DNA of 6,383 bases from Caryophanales bacterium UBA7642 (GCA_002483745.1 DLIM01000019.1:123815-130197), one strand, 5' to 3'; counted from the stretch's first letter, positions 1-6,383 are shown. Translations and numbers: made by a program. The notes: a model not told the origin generated them from the sequence alone.

Positions 1-2093
1 ATTTCACCTACAATAATGTCACTGGCTCAGATGGAACTACTAAAGTTGGTTACTTCGAATATGAAGAAGGAATCTATGTTGGCTATAAGTACTATGAGAC
101 TGCTAGTGCTGAATCCTACCTTAATTACGATGATACTGTTGTCTATCCTTTTGGCTATGGTTTAAGCTACACCACCTTCAATCAGGAATTGACTAATGTC
201 ACTCAAAAGGGTAACGATATCACTGTCACTGTTAAGGTCACTAATACTGGCACTGTCGCCGGCAAGGATGTTGTTGAGATTTATTATGCTGCTCCTTATA
301 CTTCCTACGATAAAGAAAACAGCATTGAAAAGTCTTCTAAGAACTTGATTGATTTTGGCAAAACCTCAACTTTAGAAGCTGGTGCCAGCGAAGATGTTTC
401 TGTCACCTTTGGCAAAGATGAAATGGCATCTTATTCCTATAAGCATGATAATGGTGATGGCACCAAGGGCTGCTATATCCTTGAAGCAGGTGACTACACT
501 ATCTATGCTGGTAAAGACTCCCATGATAGTTGGGGCAATGATACTGTCAAGATTGGAACTACTGAAGTCTATGACAACGATAATCCTCGTCAGTCCGAAA
601 AGGATAGTCAGTCTATCTTGAATGACGATGGCACTGCTTCTGATACTCCTGAAAAAGCTAAAGCTGATTCTAGTGCTAAATTTGTTGCTGCCACTAATCA
701 ATTTGAGGAATCGAATTCTTATATGGAGCAGTCAGATATTACTAATTTATCTCGCTCTAGTTTCTCTACTACTCAGCCTACTAAACCGACTTCTACCTCA
801 AAGGATTTAGGATCTACTTATGTTACTAACTACAACAATATGAGCTCTGCTGGTTTCAATGTTGAGACTAATGCTGATATTGGCAATGTCTCTACTTCTA
901 AGGCCTATGACAATAGCGATGTCACAGTCGAAGACAGTGGCTATACTCTTTCTAACTTAAGAGGCAAGAGCTACTATGATTCTGAATGGGATACTTTGCT
1001 CAATCAGATTGATTATTCTGATTCTACTGTTCAGACTGAATTAGCTACCATGCTCTATTATGGAGCTTATAACACCGCTGTTCTTAATTGTGTTGGCAAG
1101 GTTTCCACTAAGGATTATGATGGTCCTGCCGGTTTCTCTTCATTTATGGATATCAGCTCCTCTTTCTTAATGAATGACTACTGCTCCGAAGTTGTCATTG
1201 CTTCCACTTGGAACAAGGATTTAGCTAAGGAAATGGGTAATTCAGTTGGTCAGGAAGCTATTACTTATGGCCTTTCTGGGTGGTATGCTCCAGGATTAGA
1301 TACTCATCGTACGGCATTTGGCGGACGTAACTTCGAGTATTATTCTGAAGATGGCGTCTTAGCTGGAAAGATTTCTGCCAATGTTGTCTCTGGTTCTGCT
1401 GATCAAGGCTGCTATGCTTACATCAAACACTTTGCCATGAATGAGCAGGAAACTCGCCGTAATTTAAGCAGTATGTGGGCTAACGAACAGGCTATCCGTG
1501 AAACTTATCTCAAGCCGTTTGAAATCTGTGTCAAGGAAGCTAGATCTACTTTAAATTACACCTCTGATTCTAAAGGAACTAAGTCTTCTAAGGTTGTCCG
1601 TGGCTGTTCAGCTGTCATGACTTCCTACACCATGATTGGAACTAAAATGTCTGCTTCTAACTATTCTTTGACTAATAGTGTCTTAAGAGATGAATGGGGC
1701 TTTGAAGGTATGGTCATTACTGACTTTGGTCCCGCTGTCAACTATGATGCCATGATTAGATCCGGAAATGATTTCCTTCTCAATGCCAGTTGGACAGGTG
1801 AGCCGGCTAAGATTACCTTCTTAACTGATTACACTTCCAATACTGCTAAGCACACTTTAAGACAGTCTGTTAAGAATATCTGCTACACCGTTGTTAATTC
1901 CAACGCCTATAACGGCATTGCTCATGGATCAACTTCATATCGTGATATCTCTGGATGGAGAGTCTTACTCTATTGCCTCTCTGGTGTCTTCTCTGTTGCT
2001 GCCGCGACCGGAATCGGCTTCTCGGTTTACTATCTCCTTGATTCTAAGAATCATCCCGAAAGACATAAGCCTAAGGCTGTTAAGAACAAGTAG
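1..2093 (+). CDS. Reversed-order glycoside hydrolase family 3 (beta-glucosidase-like) protein, C-terminal part, membrane-anchored
   Basis: The reading frame is open from base 3 to the TAG at 2091-2093 (696 visible residues); the N-terminus lies outside the window. The visible order is: end of a GH3 C-terminal domain (EEGIYVGYKYYET, then PFGYGLSYTTF at residues 49-59); a fibronectin-III-like domain (about 67-180, VKVTNTGTVAGKDVVEIYY); a Ser/Thr/Asp-rich linker with the LSR motif; and the GH3 N-terminal catalytic barrel (about 317-622). The barrel shows DGPAG (Asp373), GGRNFEYYSEDG (Arg442), KHF (Lys475-His476), and MVITDFG, whose Asp574 is the expected nucleophile. The family hydrolyses terminal beta-linked sugars, most often beta-glucosides; exact substrate cannot be read here. 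Most GH3 enzymes have the barrel first, but reversed-order members are known in gut Clostridia such as Ruminococcus and Butyrivibrio. The acid/base residue, normally in the other domain, falls in the missing part. A hydrophobic helix (about 654-679) with a 17-residue Lys/Arg/His-rich tail suggests membrane anchoring with the catalytic part outside. No frame disruptions are seen. Confidence 0.93.
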   Translation, partial: FTYNNVTGSDGTTKVGYFEYEEGIYVGYKYYETASAESYLNYDDTVVYPFGYGLSYTTFNQELTNVTQKGNDITVTVKVTNTGTVAGKDVVEIYYAAPYTSYDKENSIEKSSKNLIDFGKTSTLEAGASEDVSVTFGKDEMASYSYKHDNGDGTKGCYILEAGDYTIYAGKDSHDSWGNDTVKIGTTEVYDNDNPRQSEKDSQSILNDDGTASDTPEKAKADSSAKFVAATNQFEESNSYMEQSDITNLSRSSFSTTQPTKPTSTSKDLGSTYVTNYNNMSSAGFNVETNADIGNVSTSKAYDNSDVTVEDSGYTLSNLRGKSYYDSEWDTLLNQIDYSDSTVQTELATMLYYGAYNTAVLNCVGKVSTKDYDGPAGFSSFMDISSSFLMNDYCSEVVIASTWNKDLAKEMGNSVGQEAITYGLSGWYAPGLDTHRTAFGGRNFEYYSEDGVLAGKISANVVSGSADQGCYAYIKHFAMNEQETRRNLSSMWANEQAIRETYLKPFEICVKEARSTLNYTSDSKGTKSSKVVRGCSAVMTSYTMIGTKMSASNYSLTNSVLRDEWGFEGMVITDFGPAVNYDAMIRSGNDFLLNASWTGEPAKITFLTDYTSNTAKHTLRQSVKNICYTVVNSNAYNGIAHGSTSYRDISGWRVLLYCLSGVFSVAAATGIGFSVYYLLDSKNHPERHKPKAVKNK

Positions 2094-2107
2094 TTAATTG
2101 ACTTCTT

Positions 2108-2143
2108 AAAGGGGGCACTGCAAAAAGTGCTCCTTTTTGTTTC
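2108..2143 (+). terminator. Intrinsic terminator of the GH3 gene
   Basis: The left arm (2108-2119) pairs with the right arm (2126-2137) over 12 bp, including two G-T pairs, around the 6-base loop GCAAAA. The right arm runs into a T-rich tail (TTTTTGTTTCTTT). It lies 15 bases after the GH3 stop codon and closes that transcription unit, which separates GH3 from the lipid kinase. The A-rich foot of the left arm could make it partly bidirectional. Confidence 0.9.
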
Positions 2144-2238
2144 TTTAAAATTATATTATGAGGACATTAACCTAGGAATTTCAAAAAAAGGAAGCACAAC
2201 AATTTTAAAAATTTGCTTATGATTCTTTAACTATTTGC

Positions 2239-2264
2239 AAAAAAGAGGTTTAAAAAGAACCTCT
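2239..2264 (-). terminator. Terminator-like hairpin oriented for the minus strand
   Basis: AGAGGTT (2244-2250) and AACCTCT (2258-2264) form a perfect 7-bp stem with a 7-base loop. A run of six A (2239-2244) precedes the left arm, so on the minus strand the stem is followed by a T-run, the shape of a Rho-independent terminator. On the plus strand there is no T-run after the stem. No minus-strand gene is visible to the right, so its role is unclear. It could block antisense transcription, be a remnant, or be chance in AT-rich DNA. Confidence 0.4.
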
Positions 2265-2277
2265 CGAGTAAGATAAT
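2249..2277 (+). promoter_or_regulatory. Possible sigma-A-type promoter of the lipid kinase gene
   Basis: TTTAAA (2249-2254) is separated by 17 bases from GATAAT (2272-2277), which is one base from the TATAAT consensus. Transcription would begin near 2284, giving a leader of about 23 bases with the Shine-Dalgarno-like AAGG at 2297-2300, six bases before the ATG. The -35 match is only 4 of 6 and the region is AT-rich, so chance is possible. The promoter overlaps the 2244-2264 hairpin. A promoter somewhere in this gap is expected, because a strong terminator lies upstream. Confidence 0.35.
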
Positions 2278-2306
2278 AATTAAAGAATAAAAAACTAAGG
2301 CATTTC

Positions 2307-3221
2307 ATGAAACATATATTTATCATAAATCCTAAAGCCGGAAAGTCAGATCATGAGAAAGAAACTATTTCTTTTTTAAAAAAATATGATGGAATTATCG
2401 ACTATGAAGTCTATGTTACAAAATACAAAGGGGATGGCGAAAGATTTGTTAAAGACTATCTTTCTAAAGCTTCAGCAGATGAGAAAATAAGATTCTATGC
2501 CTGCGGCGGAGATGGAACCATGAATGAAGTAGTCAATGGCTGCTTCTCTCATAAGAATGTTGAGCTTGCTAGTTATGCAATTGGCAGCGGAAATGATTTC
2601 AGTAAGAATTTTGGCGATTTAGAGAATTTTAAAAACTTAGATAAATTGATTAATGGTACTCCTAAGTTAGTTGACTGCTTAAGAGTCAATGGCCGTATAT
2701 GTATGAATATTGCTAATTGTGGCTTTGATGGCGAAGTAACCTATTTGATGCAAAAGTTTAAGAAACTTCCTTTAATGTCAGGACCATTCTGCTATTATCT
2801 CAGTGCTTTTACGGCATTATTGTTCAAGGTTAACCAGTACATGAAGGTAAAAGTGGATGGTAAAGTCATCCATGATAGTAAGGCAATGCTGATAGCTATT
2901 GCAAACGGCTATTGCTATGGTGGCGGTTTTTACTGCTGCCCGGAAGCTAAAGTGGATGATGGCTTAATTGATATTTGCCTTCTTAATAAGATTTCTAGAT
3001 TTAAAGCAGCACCTCTAGTTAAAGTCTTCAAAGCCGGTAAACATGTTAACAATCCTAAACTAAGTAAGACAGTCACATATGTAAGGGGCAAAACTGTTGA
3101 ATTGGAATCAAATAAGAAACTAGCTTATGCAATTGATGGTGAGGTTTTTAAGGATAAAAAGTTAAGTGTTTCTATCCTGCCTTCCTCAGTAGAATTTGTA
3201 GTGCCTGCTTTAGAAAAATAG
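2307..3221 (+). CDS. Diacylglycerol/lipid kinase family protein (DAGK_cat, YegS/DgkB-like)
   Basis: An intact protein of 304 residues, the usual length for bacterial lipid kinases of this family (about 290-310). These enzymes transfer phosphate from ATP to diacylglycerol or a related lipid at the inner face of the membrane, recycling diacylglycerol into phospholipid synthesis. Visible motifs in order: the N-terminal beta-strand and NPKAG (8-12); the nucleotide-binding GGDGTMNEVVNG (67-78); GSGNDF (93-98); GFDGEV (139-144); NGYCYGGGF followed by CPEAKVDDGLIDI (200-222); and DGE (277-279), whose Glu lies where the catalytic glutamate of staphylococcal DgkB is placed. No transmembrane segment is obvious, fitting a peripheral membrane enzyme. 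The ATG at 2307 is supported by AAGG six bases upstream and by conservation starting at residue 3. It stands alone between a terminator and a long AT-rich gap. Family assignment is firm; diacylglycerol as substrate, rather than another lipid, is inferred. Confidence 0.92.
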   Translation: MKHIFIINPKAGKSDHEKETISFLKKYDGIIDYEVYVTKYKGDGERFVKDYLSKASADEKIRFYACGGDGTMNEVVNGCFSHKNVELASYAIGSGNDFSKNFGDLENFKNLDKLINGTPKLVDCLRVNGRICMNIANCGFDGEVTYLMQKFKKLPLMSGPFCYYLSAFTALLFKVNQYMKVKVDGKVIHDSKAMLIAIANGYCYGGGFYCCPEAKVDDGLIDICLLNKISRFKAAPLVKVFKAGKHVNNPKLSKTVTYVRGKTVELESNKKLAYAIDGEVFKDKKLSVSILPSSVEFVVPALEK

Positions 3222-3361
3222 ATTAATTTAATTTAAGAACTGATACTTAATAGATAAAGCAAATTTTTAAATATAATGCAAGTGTTAATAAGTGAAGCTT
3301 CTTAATTGTAAATACATTTAATGATATTTAGAATTATATTTTCTTTCATAGCTTTTTAGTA

Positions 3362-3400
3362 GACCTTTAAATTTAAATATAAAGGTTGATTTTGTTTTTA
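3362..3400 (+). terminator. Possible weak terminator between lipid kinase and LRR gene
   Basis: ACCTTTA (3363-3369) pairs with TAAAGGT (3380-3386), extended by one G-T pair, around a 10-base AT loop, followed by the T-rich stretch TTGATTTTGTTTTTA. The stem is AT-rich and lies about 140 bases after the kinase stop, so it may instead be leader structure of the LRR gene. The rest of the 3222-3478 gap is very AT-rich non-coding DNA. It contains a TATAAT at 3272-3277 but no matching -35 box at a normal distance. Confidence 0.35.
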
Positions 3401-3465
3401 TTTGTATTATGTTAGTTATTGTTTAAGTAAGCAATTATTTGAAACTTTGATGTTAAAACTATCTG

Positions 3466-3471
3466 AAAGGA
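3466..3471 (+). promoter_or_regulatory. Ribosome-binding site deciding the LRR lipoprotein start
   Basis: AAAGGA lies seven bases before the ATG at 3479-3481. This is the best Shine-Dalgarno/start pair near the gene, and the codons after it (Met-Leu-Ser-Lys-Lys) are typical of a signal-peptide n-region. That ATG is not in the same frame as the hydrophobic core and lipobox downstream, which is the first sign that the gene is frameshifted. The in-frame alternative, ATG at 3450, has no recognisable Shine-Dalgarno sequence. Confidence 0.7.
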
Positions 3472-3487
3472 AAAAATTATGCTATCA

Positions 3488-3512
3488 AAGAAAAAGTCTT
3501 CTACTTTTTTTT
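3488..3512 (+). other. Frame break 1: A5 and T8 tracts in the signal-peptide codons
   Basis: From the ATG at 3479 the frame reads MLSKKKSSTFFCSYW and never reaches the lipobox; it stops at a TGA near 3560. Removing one A from the A5 run (3491-3495) gives MLSKKSLLLFFALIGL, a clean lipoprotein signal peptide leading to the SLGSC lipobox. Losing one T from the T8 run (3505-3512) would also restore the frame. The alternative is initiation at ATG 3450 with a long basic n-region, which needs no frameshift but lacks a ribosome-binding site. Confidence 0.6.
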
Positions 3513-3617
3513 GCTCTTATTGGTCTGTCTTTAATCTTCTCATTAGGAAGTTGCAAGAAGGCTGATAATTCTTCTTCTCCAGTCACTTCATCTAGCACAA
3601 GTGAGACTAAGGAAGAA

Positions 3618-3827
3618 TATACCATTACCTTTATGAACTATGATTATACTCTTCTAGAGAAAGTCACAGTCAAAGAAGGTGAAACCGCTAGCTATTCTGG
3701 CTCCACACCTACTAAGACTGGTACTGAGTTCAATTATACTTTCCATGGCTGGGATCACGATTTAACTGACGTCAAAGAAAGCTTTGAAACATTTGCTCTA
3801 TATGATGTTTCCTATAATTATTCGGAT
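3618..3827 (+). other. InlB B-repeat/Flg_new-like domain coding segment
   Basis: This segment encodes a single beta-rich repeat of about 70 residues with the landmarks YTITFMNYD, VKEGETASY, TKTG and FHGWD. It matches the Listeria-Bacteroides (InlB B-type, Flg_new) repeat often placed between the lipid anchor and the leucine-rich repeats of Bacillota surface proteins. It is intact in the frame of the lipobox and ends just before the second frame break. It probably acts as a stalk or spacer; that role is inferred from family placement. Confidence 0.7.
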
Positions 3828-3829
3828 AC

Positions 3830-3833
3830 GGGG
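3830..3833 (+). other. Frame break 2: G4 run
   Basis: In the lipobox frame, reading passes through G4 into Cys-Tyr-Leu and stops at the TGA at 3852-3854. With three G the codons become ACG GGT GTT ACT TAC, giving TGVTYTLYEEKNVYSVTGYD, the usual start of a BspA repeat module. One extra G is therefore the simplest cause. Confidence 0.75.
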
Positions 3834-4092
3834 TGTTACTTACACTTTATATGAAGAAAAAAATGTTTATTCAGTAACTGGATATGATGAAGATACCATA
3901 AAACCAGCTACTATTATTTTAAGAACCTATGATGATCTTCCAGTGACTTCCATTGCTGATGAAGCCTTCTTTTTAGCAAGCGATTTAGTAGCTGTAAAAG
4001 TTCAGGATAGTATTCTTTCGATTGGTAATAATGCTTTCTATTCTTGTCAGGAGTTAACTTCAATTTCCTTACCTGATTCGTTAACCTCTATT

Positions 4093-4097
4093 GGGGG
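4093..4097 (+). other. Frame break 3: G5 run
   Basis: The incoming frame reads LTSIGGRGLFF and reaches a TAA at 4144-4146. Removing one G from the run gives ATT GGG GAA GGG GCC TTT, i.e. LTSIGEGAFSSCQSLETI, a perfect LRR_5 unit that joins the next frame. An extra G is the simplest cause. Confidence 0.8.
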
Positions 4098-4952
4098 AAG
4101 GGGCCTTTTCTTCCTGTCAATCATTAGAAACTATAACCATTCCTAAGAATGTCACTTTTATTGGCACCTCTGTTTTTGATAACTGCGACTCTTTGAAAGA
4201 AATTGATGTTGTCGCCGATAATAAAAACTATGCTTCGAAAGACGGAATACTTTATAACAAAGACTTTACTACTCTTCTTGCCTGTCCGGCTGGAAAGTCA
4301 GGTGTGGTTAGTATTCCTAACATGGTAACTTCAATAGCTGAATTTGCCTTCTTTTACTGCGATAAAATAGCCGCGGTTGTTTTACCTGCTTCTTTAACTA
4401 CTATCAGTAATAATGCTTTCTATTTCTGCACTAGCTTAAGAAGCCTTATTGTTCCTGAATCAGTAACAACTATTGGTGCTCATGCATTCGCTTTCTGCAA
4501 CCTTCTGAATATCTATTTTGAAGCTAGCGAGATTCAAGACGGCTTTGACAATGATTGGAACTTCTCTAATTGCTCCTATTACTTTGATGCCGTTAAAAGC
4601 ACCAATGATGATGGCTTTGAGATTGTTTCCTATTCTACAGATGAAGGAACATCTGCTATTGTTACAGGCTACAGTGGCTCAGCTTCTACTTTGACTATTC
4701 CATCTTCAGCTTCTAACAATCAGATTAAGGGCATTGCCGATTATGCTTTCTATAACAATGAGACGATCAAAAATGTCACTATTCCTAAAAGTGTTTCTTA
4801 TTTGGGAATTGGGGCCTCTTCCGGTGCTAGCAACTTAGAAACAGTTTCTTTAGAAGCTAACATTGAAACTATTAATCCTTATGTCTTCCTTAACTGTACT
4901 TCTTTAACTAGTGTTTCTTTGGCTGAGACAATTACTAGTATCTGGATTGCTA

Positions 4953-4962
4953 GCTTTGCTTT
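4953..4962 (+). repeat. Frame break 4: tandem GCTTT duplication
   Basis: GCTTT occurs twice in tandem (4953-4957 and 4958-4962). Read as is, the frame runs into a TAG at 4994-4996. With one copy removed the codons are AGC TTT GCC AAT TGC, giving SFANCYKLADLDLGL, which has the exact F-x-x-C spacing of the other repeats. A 5-bp duplication therefore explains the shift better than a single-base loss, which would leave F-x-x-x-C. Confidence 0.7.
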
Positions 4963-5988
4963 GCCAATTGCTATAAGCTTGCTGATCTTGATTTAGGTTT
5001 ATCCATCGATACTATTGGCCAATATGCTTTCTCTTACTGCTTTTCTTTAGCTACTATTTCTCTTCCTAGCACTCTTACTAATATTGATAGCTATGCTTTC
5101 TTACATTGCTCCAAACTTAGTTCTCTTGTATTGCCCTCTAGTATCACTTTAGGAGACTATTCTTTTGGTTACTGCACCTCTTTAGCTTCACTTAGTCTTC
5201 CTTCTGATATTACTTTAGGCAATAACGATTTTGTGAGCTGTGATGCTCTTACCGATATTGCTTTAGGAACTGGATGTACTGCTTATGAGTTAGTAGATAG
5301 CGGCTTATATTCAATTGATGAAGCCAGTAAGGAATTAACTTTATTGTTCTATCCTTCAGGTAAGACTGGAAACTATACCGTTTCTGATAATACAGTTTCC
5401 ATTTCAGATTATGCCTTCTATCATTCCTCTTTAACTTCAATTACGATTCCTTCAACTGTTACTTCAATAGGTCTTTCAGATTATCATGTCTTTGATGGAG
5501 CATCCAAGCTTACTTCTATTAATGTCTCAGCTGATAATACCCTCTTTAAGTCAACTGACGGAATTCTTTGTTCAATAAATACTGTTGATGATGAGACTAC
5601 TACTGTTTTATTAGCTTATCCCTCCGGTTTAACTGCTACTTCCTTTACTGTTCCTGATCCTGTCGATTCAATCGGAACTTCTGCTTTTGCTGAAACTAAG
5701 GCTTTGACCGAAGTGAATATCCCTAAAGCTACTAGTCAGGTGGGACAATATTCCTTCTATAAATGCACCAACTTAATCAACATCAATGTTGCTGATGATA
5801 ATGAAACACTTTTTGATATCGATGGCGTCTTAGGTAATATCTTCCTAGATGTTCCTAGCTTACAACTTTACCCGTTAGGTAAAACCAGTGATACCTATTC
5901 GGTCCCCACTAAATTTGCTAGTATCAGCCCATATGCTTTCGAAGACTGCAAACTTAATGAGATCTTTATTCCTTCTACCGTTGAATAT

Positions 5989-5991
5989 TAA
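5989..5991 (+). other. In-frame TAA stop near the end of the LRR gene
   Basis: The codons read IPSTVEY-TAA-SIGIFYNCTDL, and the same frame stays open for about 47 further codons to the tandem stops at 6133. The stop sits at the hydrophobic position of the repeat; an earlier unit has SYLGIG at the same place. A single T-to-A change of a TTA leucine codon would create it. If the stop is real, only the last partial repeat is lost. Confidence 0.65.
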
Positions 5992-6154
5992 AGTATTGGT
6001 ATTTTCTACAATTGCACTGATCTAGTGGTCTTCCTTGGTGCTGAATCACCTGATTACTTAAAGTGGGATATTGAATGGAATATAACTAATCTTAAAGTCA
6101 TTTATGGCCGCCATTCTCTTCCTGCTAACAATTAATAAGATAGAATTAGTAATT

Positions 6155-6187
6155 AAAAGAAGAACGGGCCTAAACCTGTTCTTTTTT
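6155..6187 (+). terminator. Intrinsic terminator of the LRR lipoprotein gene
   Basis: AAGAACGGG (6160-6168) pairs with CCTGTTCTT (6175-6183) over 9 bp with one G-T pair, around the loop CCTAAA. The stem extends through A-T pairs into a TTTTTT run ending at 6187. It lies about 20 bases after the final TAA stops, showing that the LRR frame really ends at 6133 and that 5992-6132 belongs to the gene. Confidence 0.9.
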
Positions 6188-6383
6188 AAGGAGCATTTAG
6201 TTTAGTGACTATTATTGCAATGGTTTTATAAACTGATTTAAGTTAAAGTTTTGATGAATAATTTGATGGCTAAATTATTTAGTTTTCAAAGAAGGTCAGC
6301 TATATTTGATTTATATATATATATTTTCTAACAAGTCAAATATTGTATAAAAATTATTATTTTTGAGAAGGATAAACCAAAGT
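6188..6383 (+). other. AT-rich non-coding tail, possible leader of the next gene
   Basis: No supported gene is present. The stretch contains a short TA dinucleotide run (6312-6323) and TATAAA at 6346-6351, with only a poor -35 match (TTTTCT, 16 bases upstream). AGAAGGA at 6366-6372 resembles a strong Shine-Dalgarno sequence and would serve a start codon at about the window edge (11 bases remain after it). A plus-strand gene may begin just beyond 6383, but this cannot be confirmed here. Confidence 0.4.

Larger units (their letters stand above)
3930..6050 (+). repeat. About 20 degenerate leucine-rich repeats (LRR_5/BspA type)
   Basis: Coding repeats of about 23 codons recur across three frames of the broken gene. 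The AF-x-x-C core is seen for example as NAFYSC, GAFSSC, FAFFYC, NAFYFC, HAFAFC, YVFLNC, YAFSYC, YAFLHC, YSFGYC and YSFYKC, usually preceded by an IP-x-x-V-T-x-IG strand and turn. A few longer insertions with DGIL and a YPSGK or CPAGK motif break the array, as is common in BspA-like proteins. DNA identity between units is low, so this is protein-level rather than recent DNA duplication. Confidence 0.85.
3479..6135 (+). pseudogene. BspA-type leucine-rich-repeat surface lipoprotein, broken by frameshifts and a stop
   Basis: Conceptually joined, this is a protein of about 880 residues: a lipoprotein signal peptide with lipobox SLGSC (Cys codon 3552-3554); a Ser/Thr-rich spacer; one InlB-B/Flg_new-type repeat (about 3618-3827, YTITF through FHGWD); and about 20 LRR_5/BspA-type repeats (about 3930-6050, consensus IP-x-x-V-T-x-IG-x-x-AF-x-x-C-x-x-L). 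Such proteins are displayed on the cell surface and are linked to adhesion or protein binding in other bacteria; no specific partner can be read here. The frame moves 2 to 0 in the signal peptide, 0 to 1 near 3830, 1 to 2 near 4093 and 2 to 1 near 4953-4962, and there is an in-frame TAA at 5989-5991. The same frame then resumes with SIGIFYNCTDL and ends at tandem TAA stops (6133-6138). Undoing the inferred insertions (1+1+1+5 bases) leaves 883 whole codons. Both neighbouring genes are intact. A recent pseudogene is favoured; phase switching or assembly errors are alternatives. Confidence 0.8.

Noticed and set aside
372..701. Minus-strand open frame of 109 codons inside the GH3 gene
   Set aside because: It lies antisense to a clear FnIII-like domain, has no recognisable domain of its own and no ribosome-binding site; it is a shadow frame.
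382..810. Two plus-strand open frames overlapping the GH3 linker
   Set aside because: Both are out of frame with strong GH3 coding sequence, and their Leu/Ile/Met-rich composition is what the repetitive codons give when read out of frame.
1891..2097. Plus-strand open frame of 68 codons at the end of GH3
   Set aside because: It overlaps the GH3 transmembrane helix and tail in another frame, with no independent support.
2303..2312. 10-bp palindrome TTTCATGAAA over the lipid kinase start codon
   Set aside because: It is short and AT-rich, easily formed by chance around an ATG followed by AAA; there is no second copy to suggest an operator.
3784..3854. Overlap of two frames as a programmed ribosomal frameshift
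   Set aside because: There is no slippery heptamer or downstream stimulatory structure, and the gene has several further lesions that programmed shifting would not explain.
5249..5440. Minus-strand open frame of 63 codons in the LRR gene
   Set aside because: It is antisense to well-formed LRR coding sequence and has no known domain or start signals.
6254..6331. Short open frame of 25 codons starting ATG in the tail region
   Set aside because: There is no Shine-Dalgarno sequence, and the end is made of the TA repeat; chance is the best explanation.
1..6383. Alternative genetic code with TGA as tryptophan
   Set aside because: Tryptophan positions in conserved motifs use TGG, and the intact genes contain no in-frame TGA.
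1..6383. CRISPR arrays, tRNA or rRNA genes, insertion sequences
   Set aside because: No regularly spaced DNA repeats, cloverleaf pattern, transposase motifs or flanking inverted repeats were seen; the only repeats are protein-level LRRs.

Overview
The window looks like chromosome of a low-GC Bacillota/Mycoplasmatota-type bacterium, probably gut- or host-associated. That is an inference from the AT-rich DNA, the gene families and the T/A-ending codons. TGG encodes Trp throughout and no in-frame TGA needs reading as Trp, so the standard bacterial code fits. Species cannot be named from the sequence alone.

Layout, all on the + strand. (1) Bases 1-2093 are the 3' part of a large glycoside hydrolase family 3 gene whose domain order is reversed: the C-terminal GH3 domain comes first, then a fibronectin-III-like domain, then the catalytic N-terminal GH3 barrel. 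It ends in a transmembrane helix with a basic tail and is followed by a strong intrinsic terminator (2108-2143). (2) Bases 2307-3221 are an intact diacylglycerol/lipid kinase (DAGK_cat/YegS/DgkB family), with a plausible promoter of its own. (3) Bases 3479-6135 are a surface lipoprotein gene with one InlB-type (Flg_new) repeat and about 20 BspA-type (LRR_5) leucine-rich repeats. It is broken by about four frameshifts and one in-frame stop, and ends at a strong terminator (6155-6187). (4) The last ~195 bases are AT-rich non-coding DNA, possibly the promoter and ribosome-binding site of the next gene.

The genes appear to be separate transcription units rather than one operon. The GH3 enzyme (membrane-anchored, predicted to face outward) and the LRR lipoprotein (if functional) would both be cell-surface proteins for glycan use or host/surface contact. 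The lipid kinase is membrane-lipid housekeeping. No new multi-gene system is evident. The most interesting object is the disrupted LRR lipoprotein. Its lesions are an apparent extra base in the A5/T8 region of the signal peptide, extra G in two G-runs, a 5-bp tandem duplication and a likely TTA-to-TAA nonsense change. These point to recent gene decay or slippage-driven on/off switching, with assembly error as the competing explanation for the homopolymer lesions.
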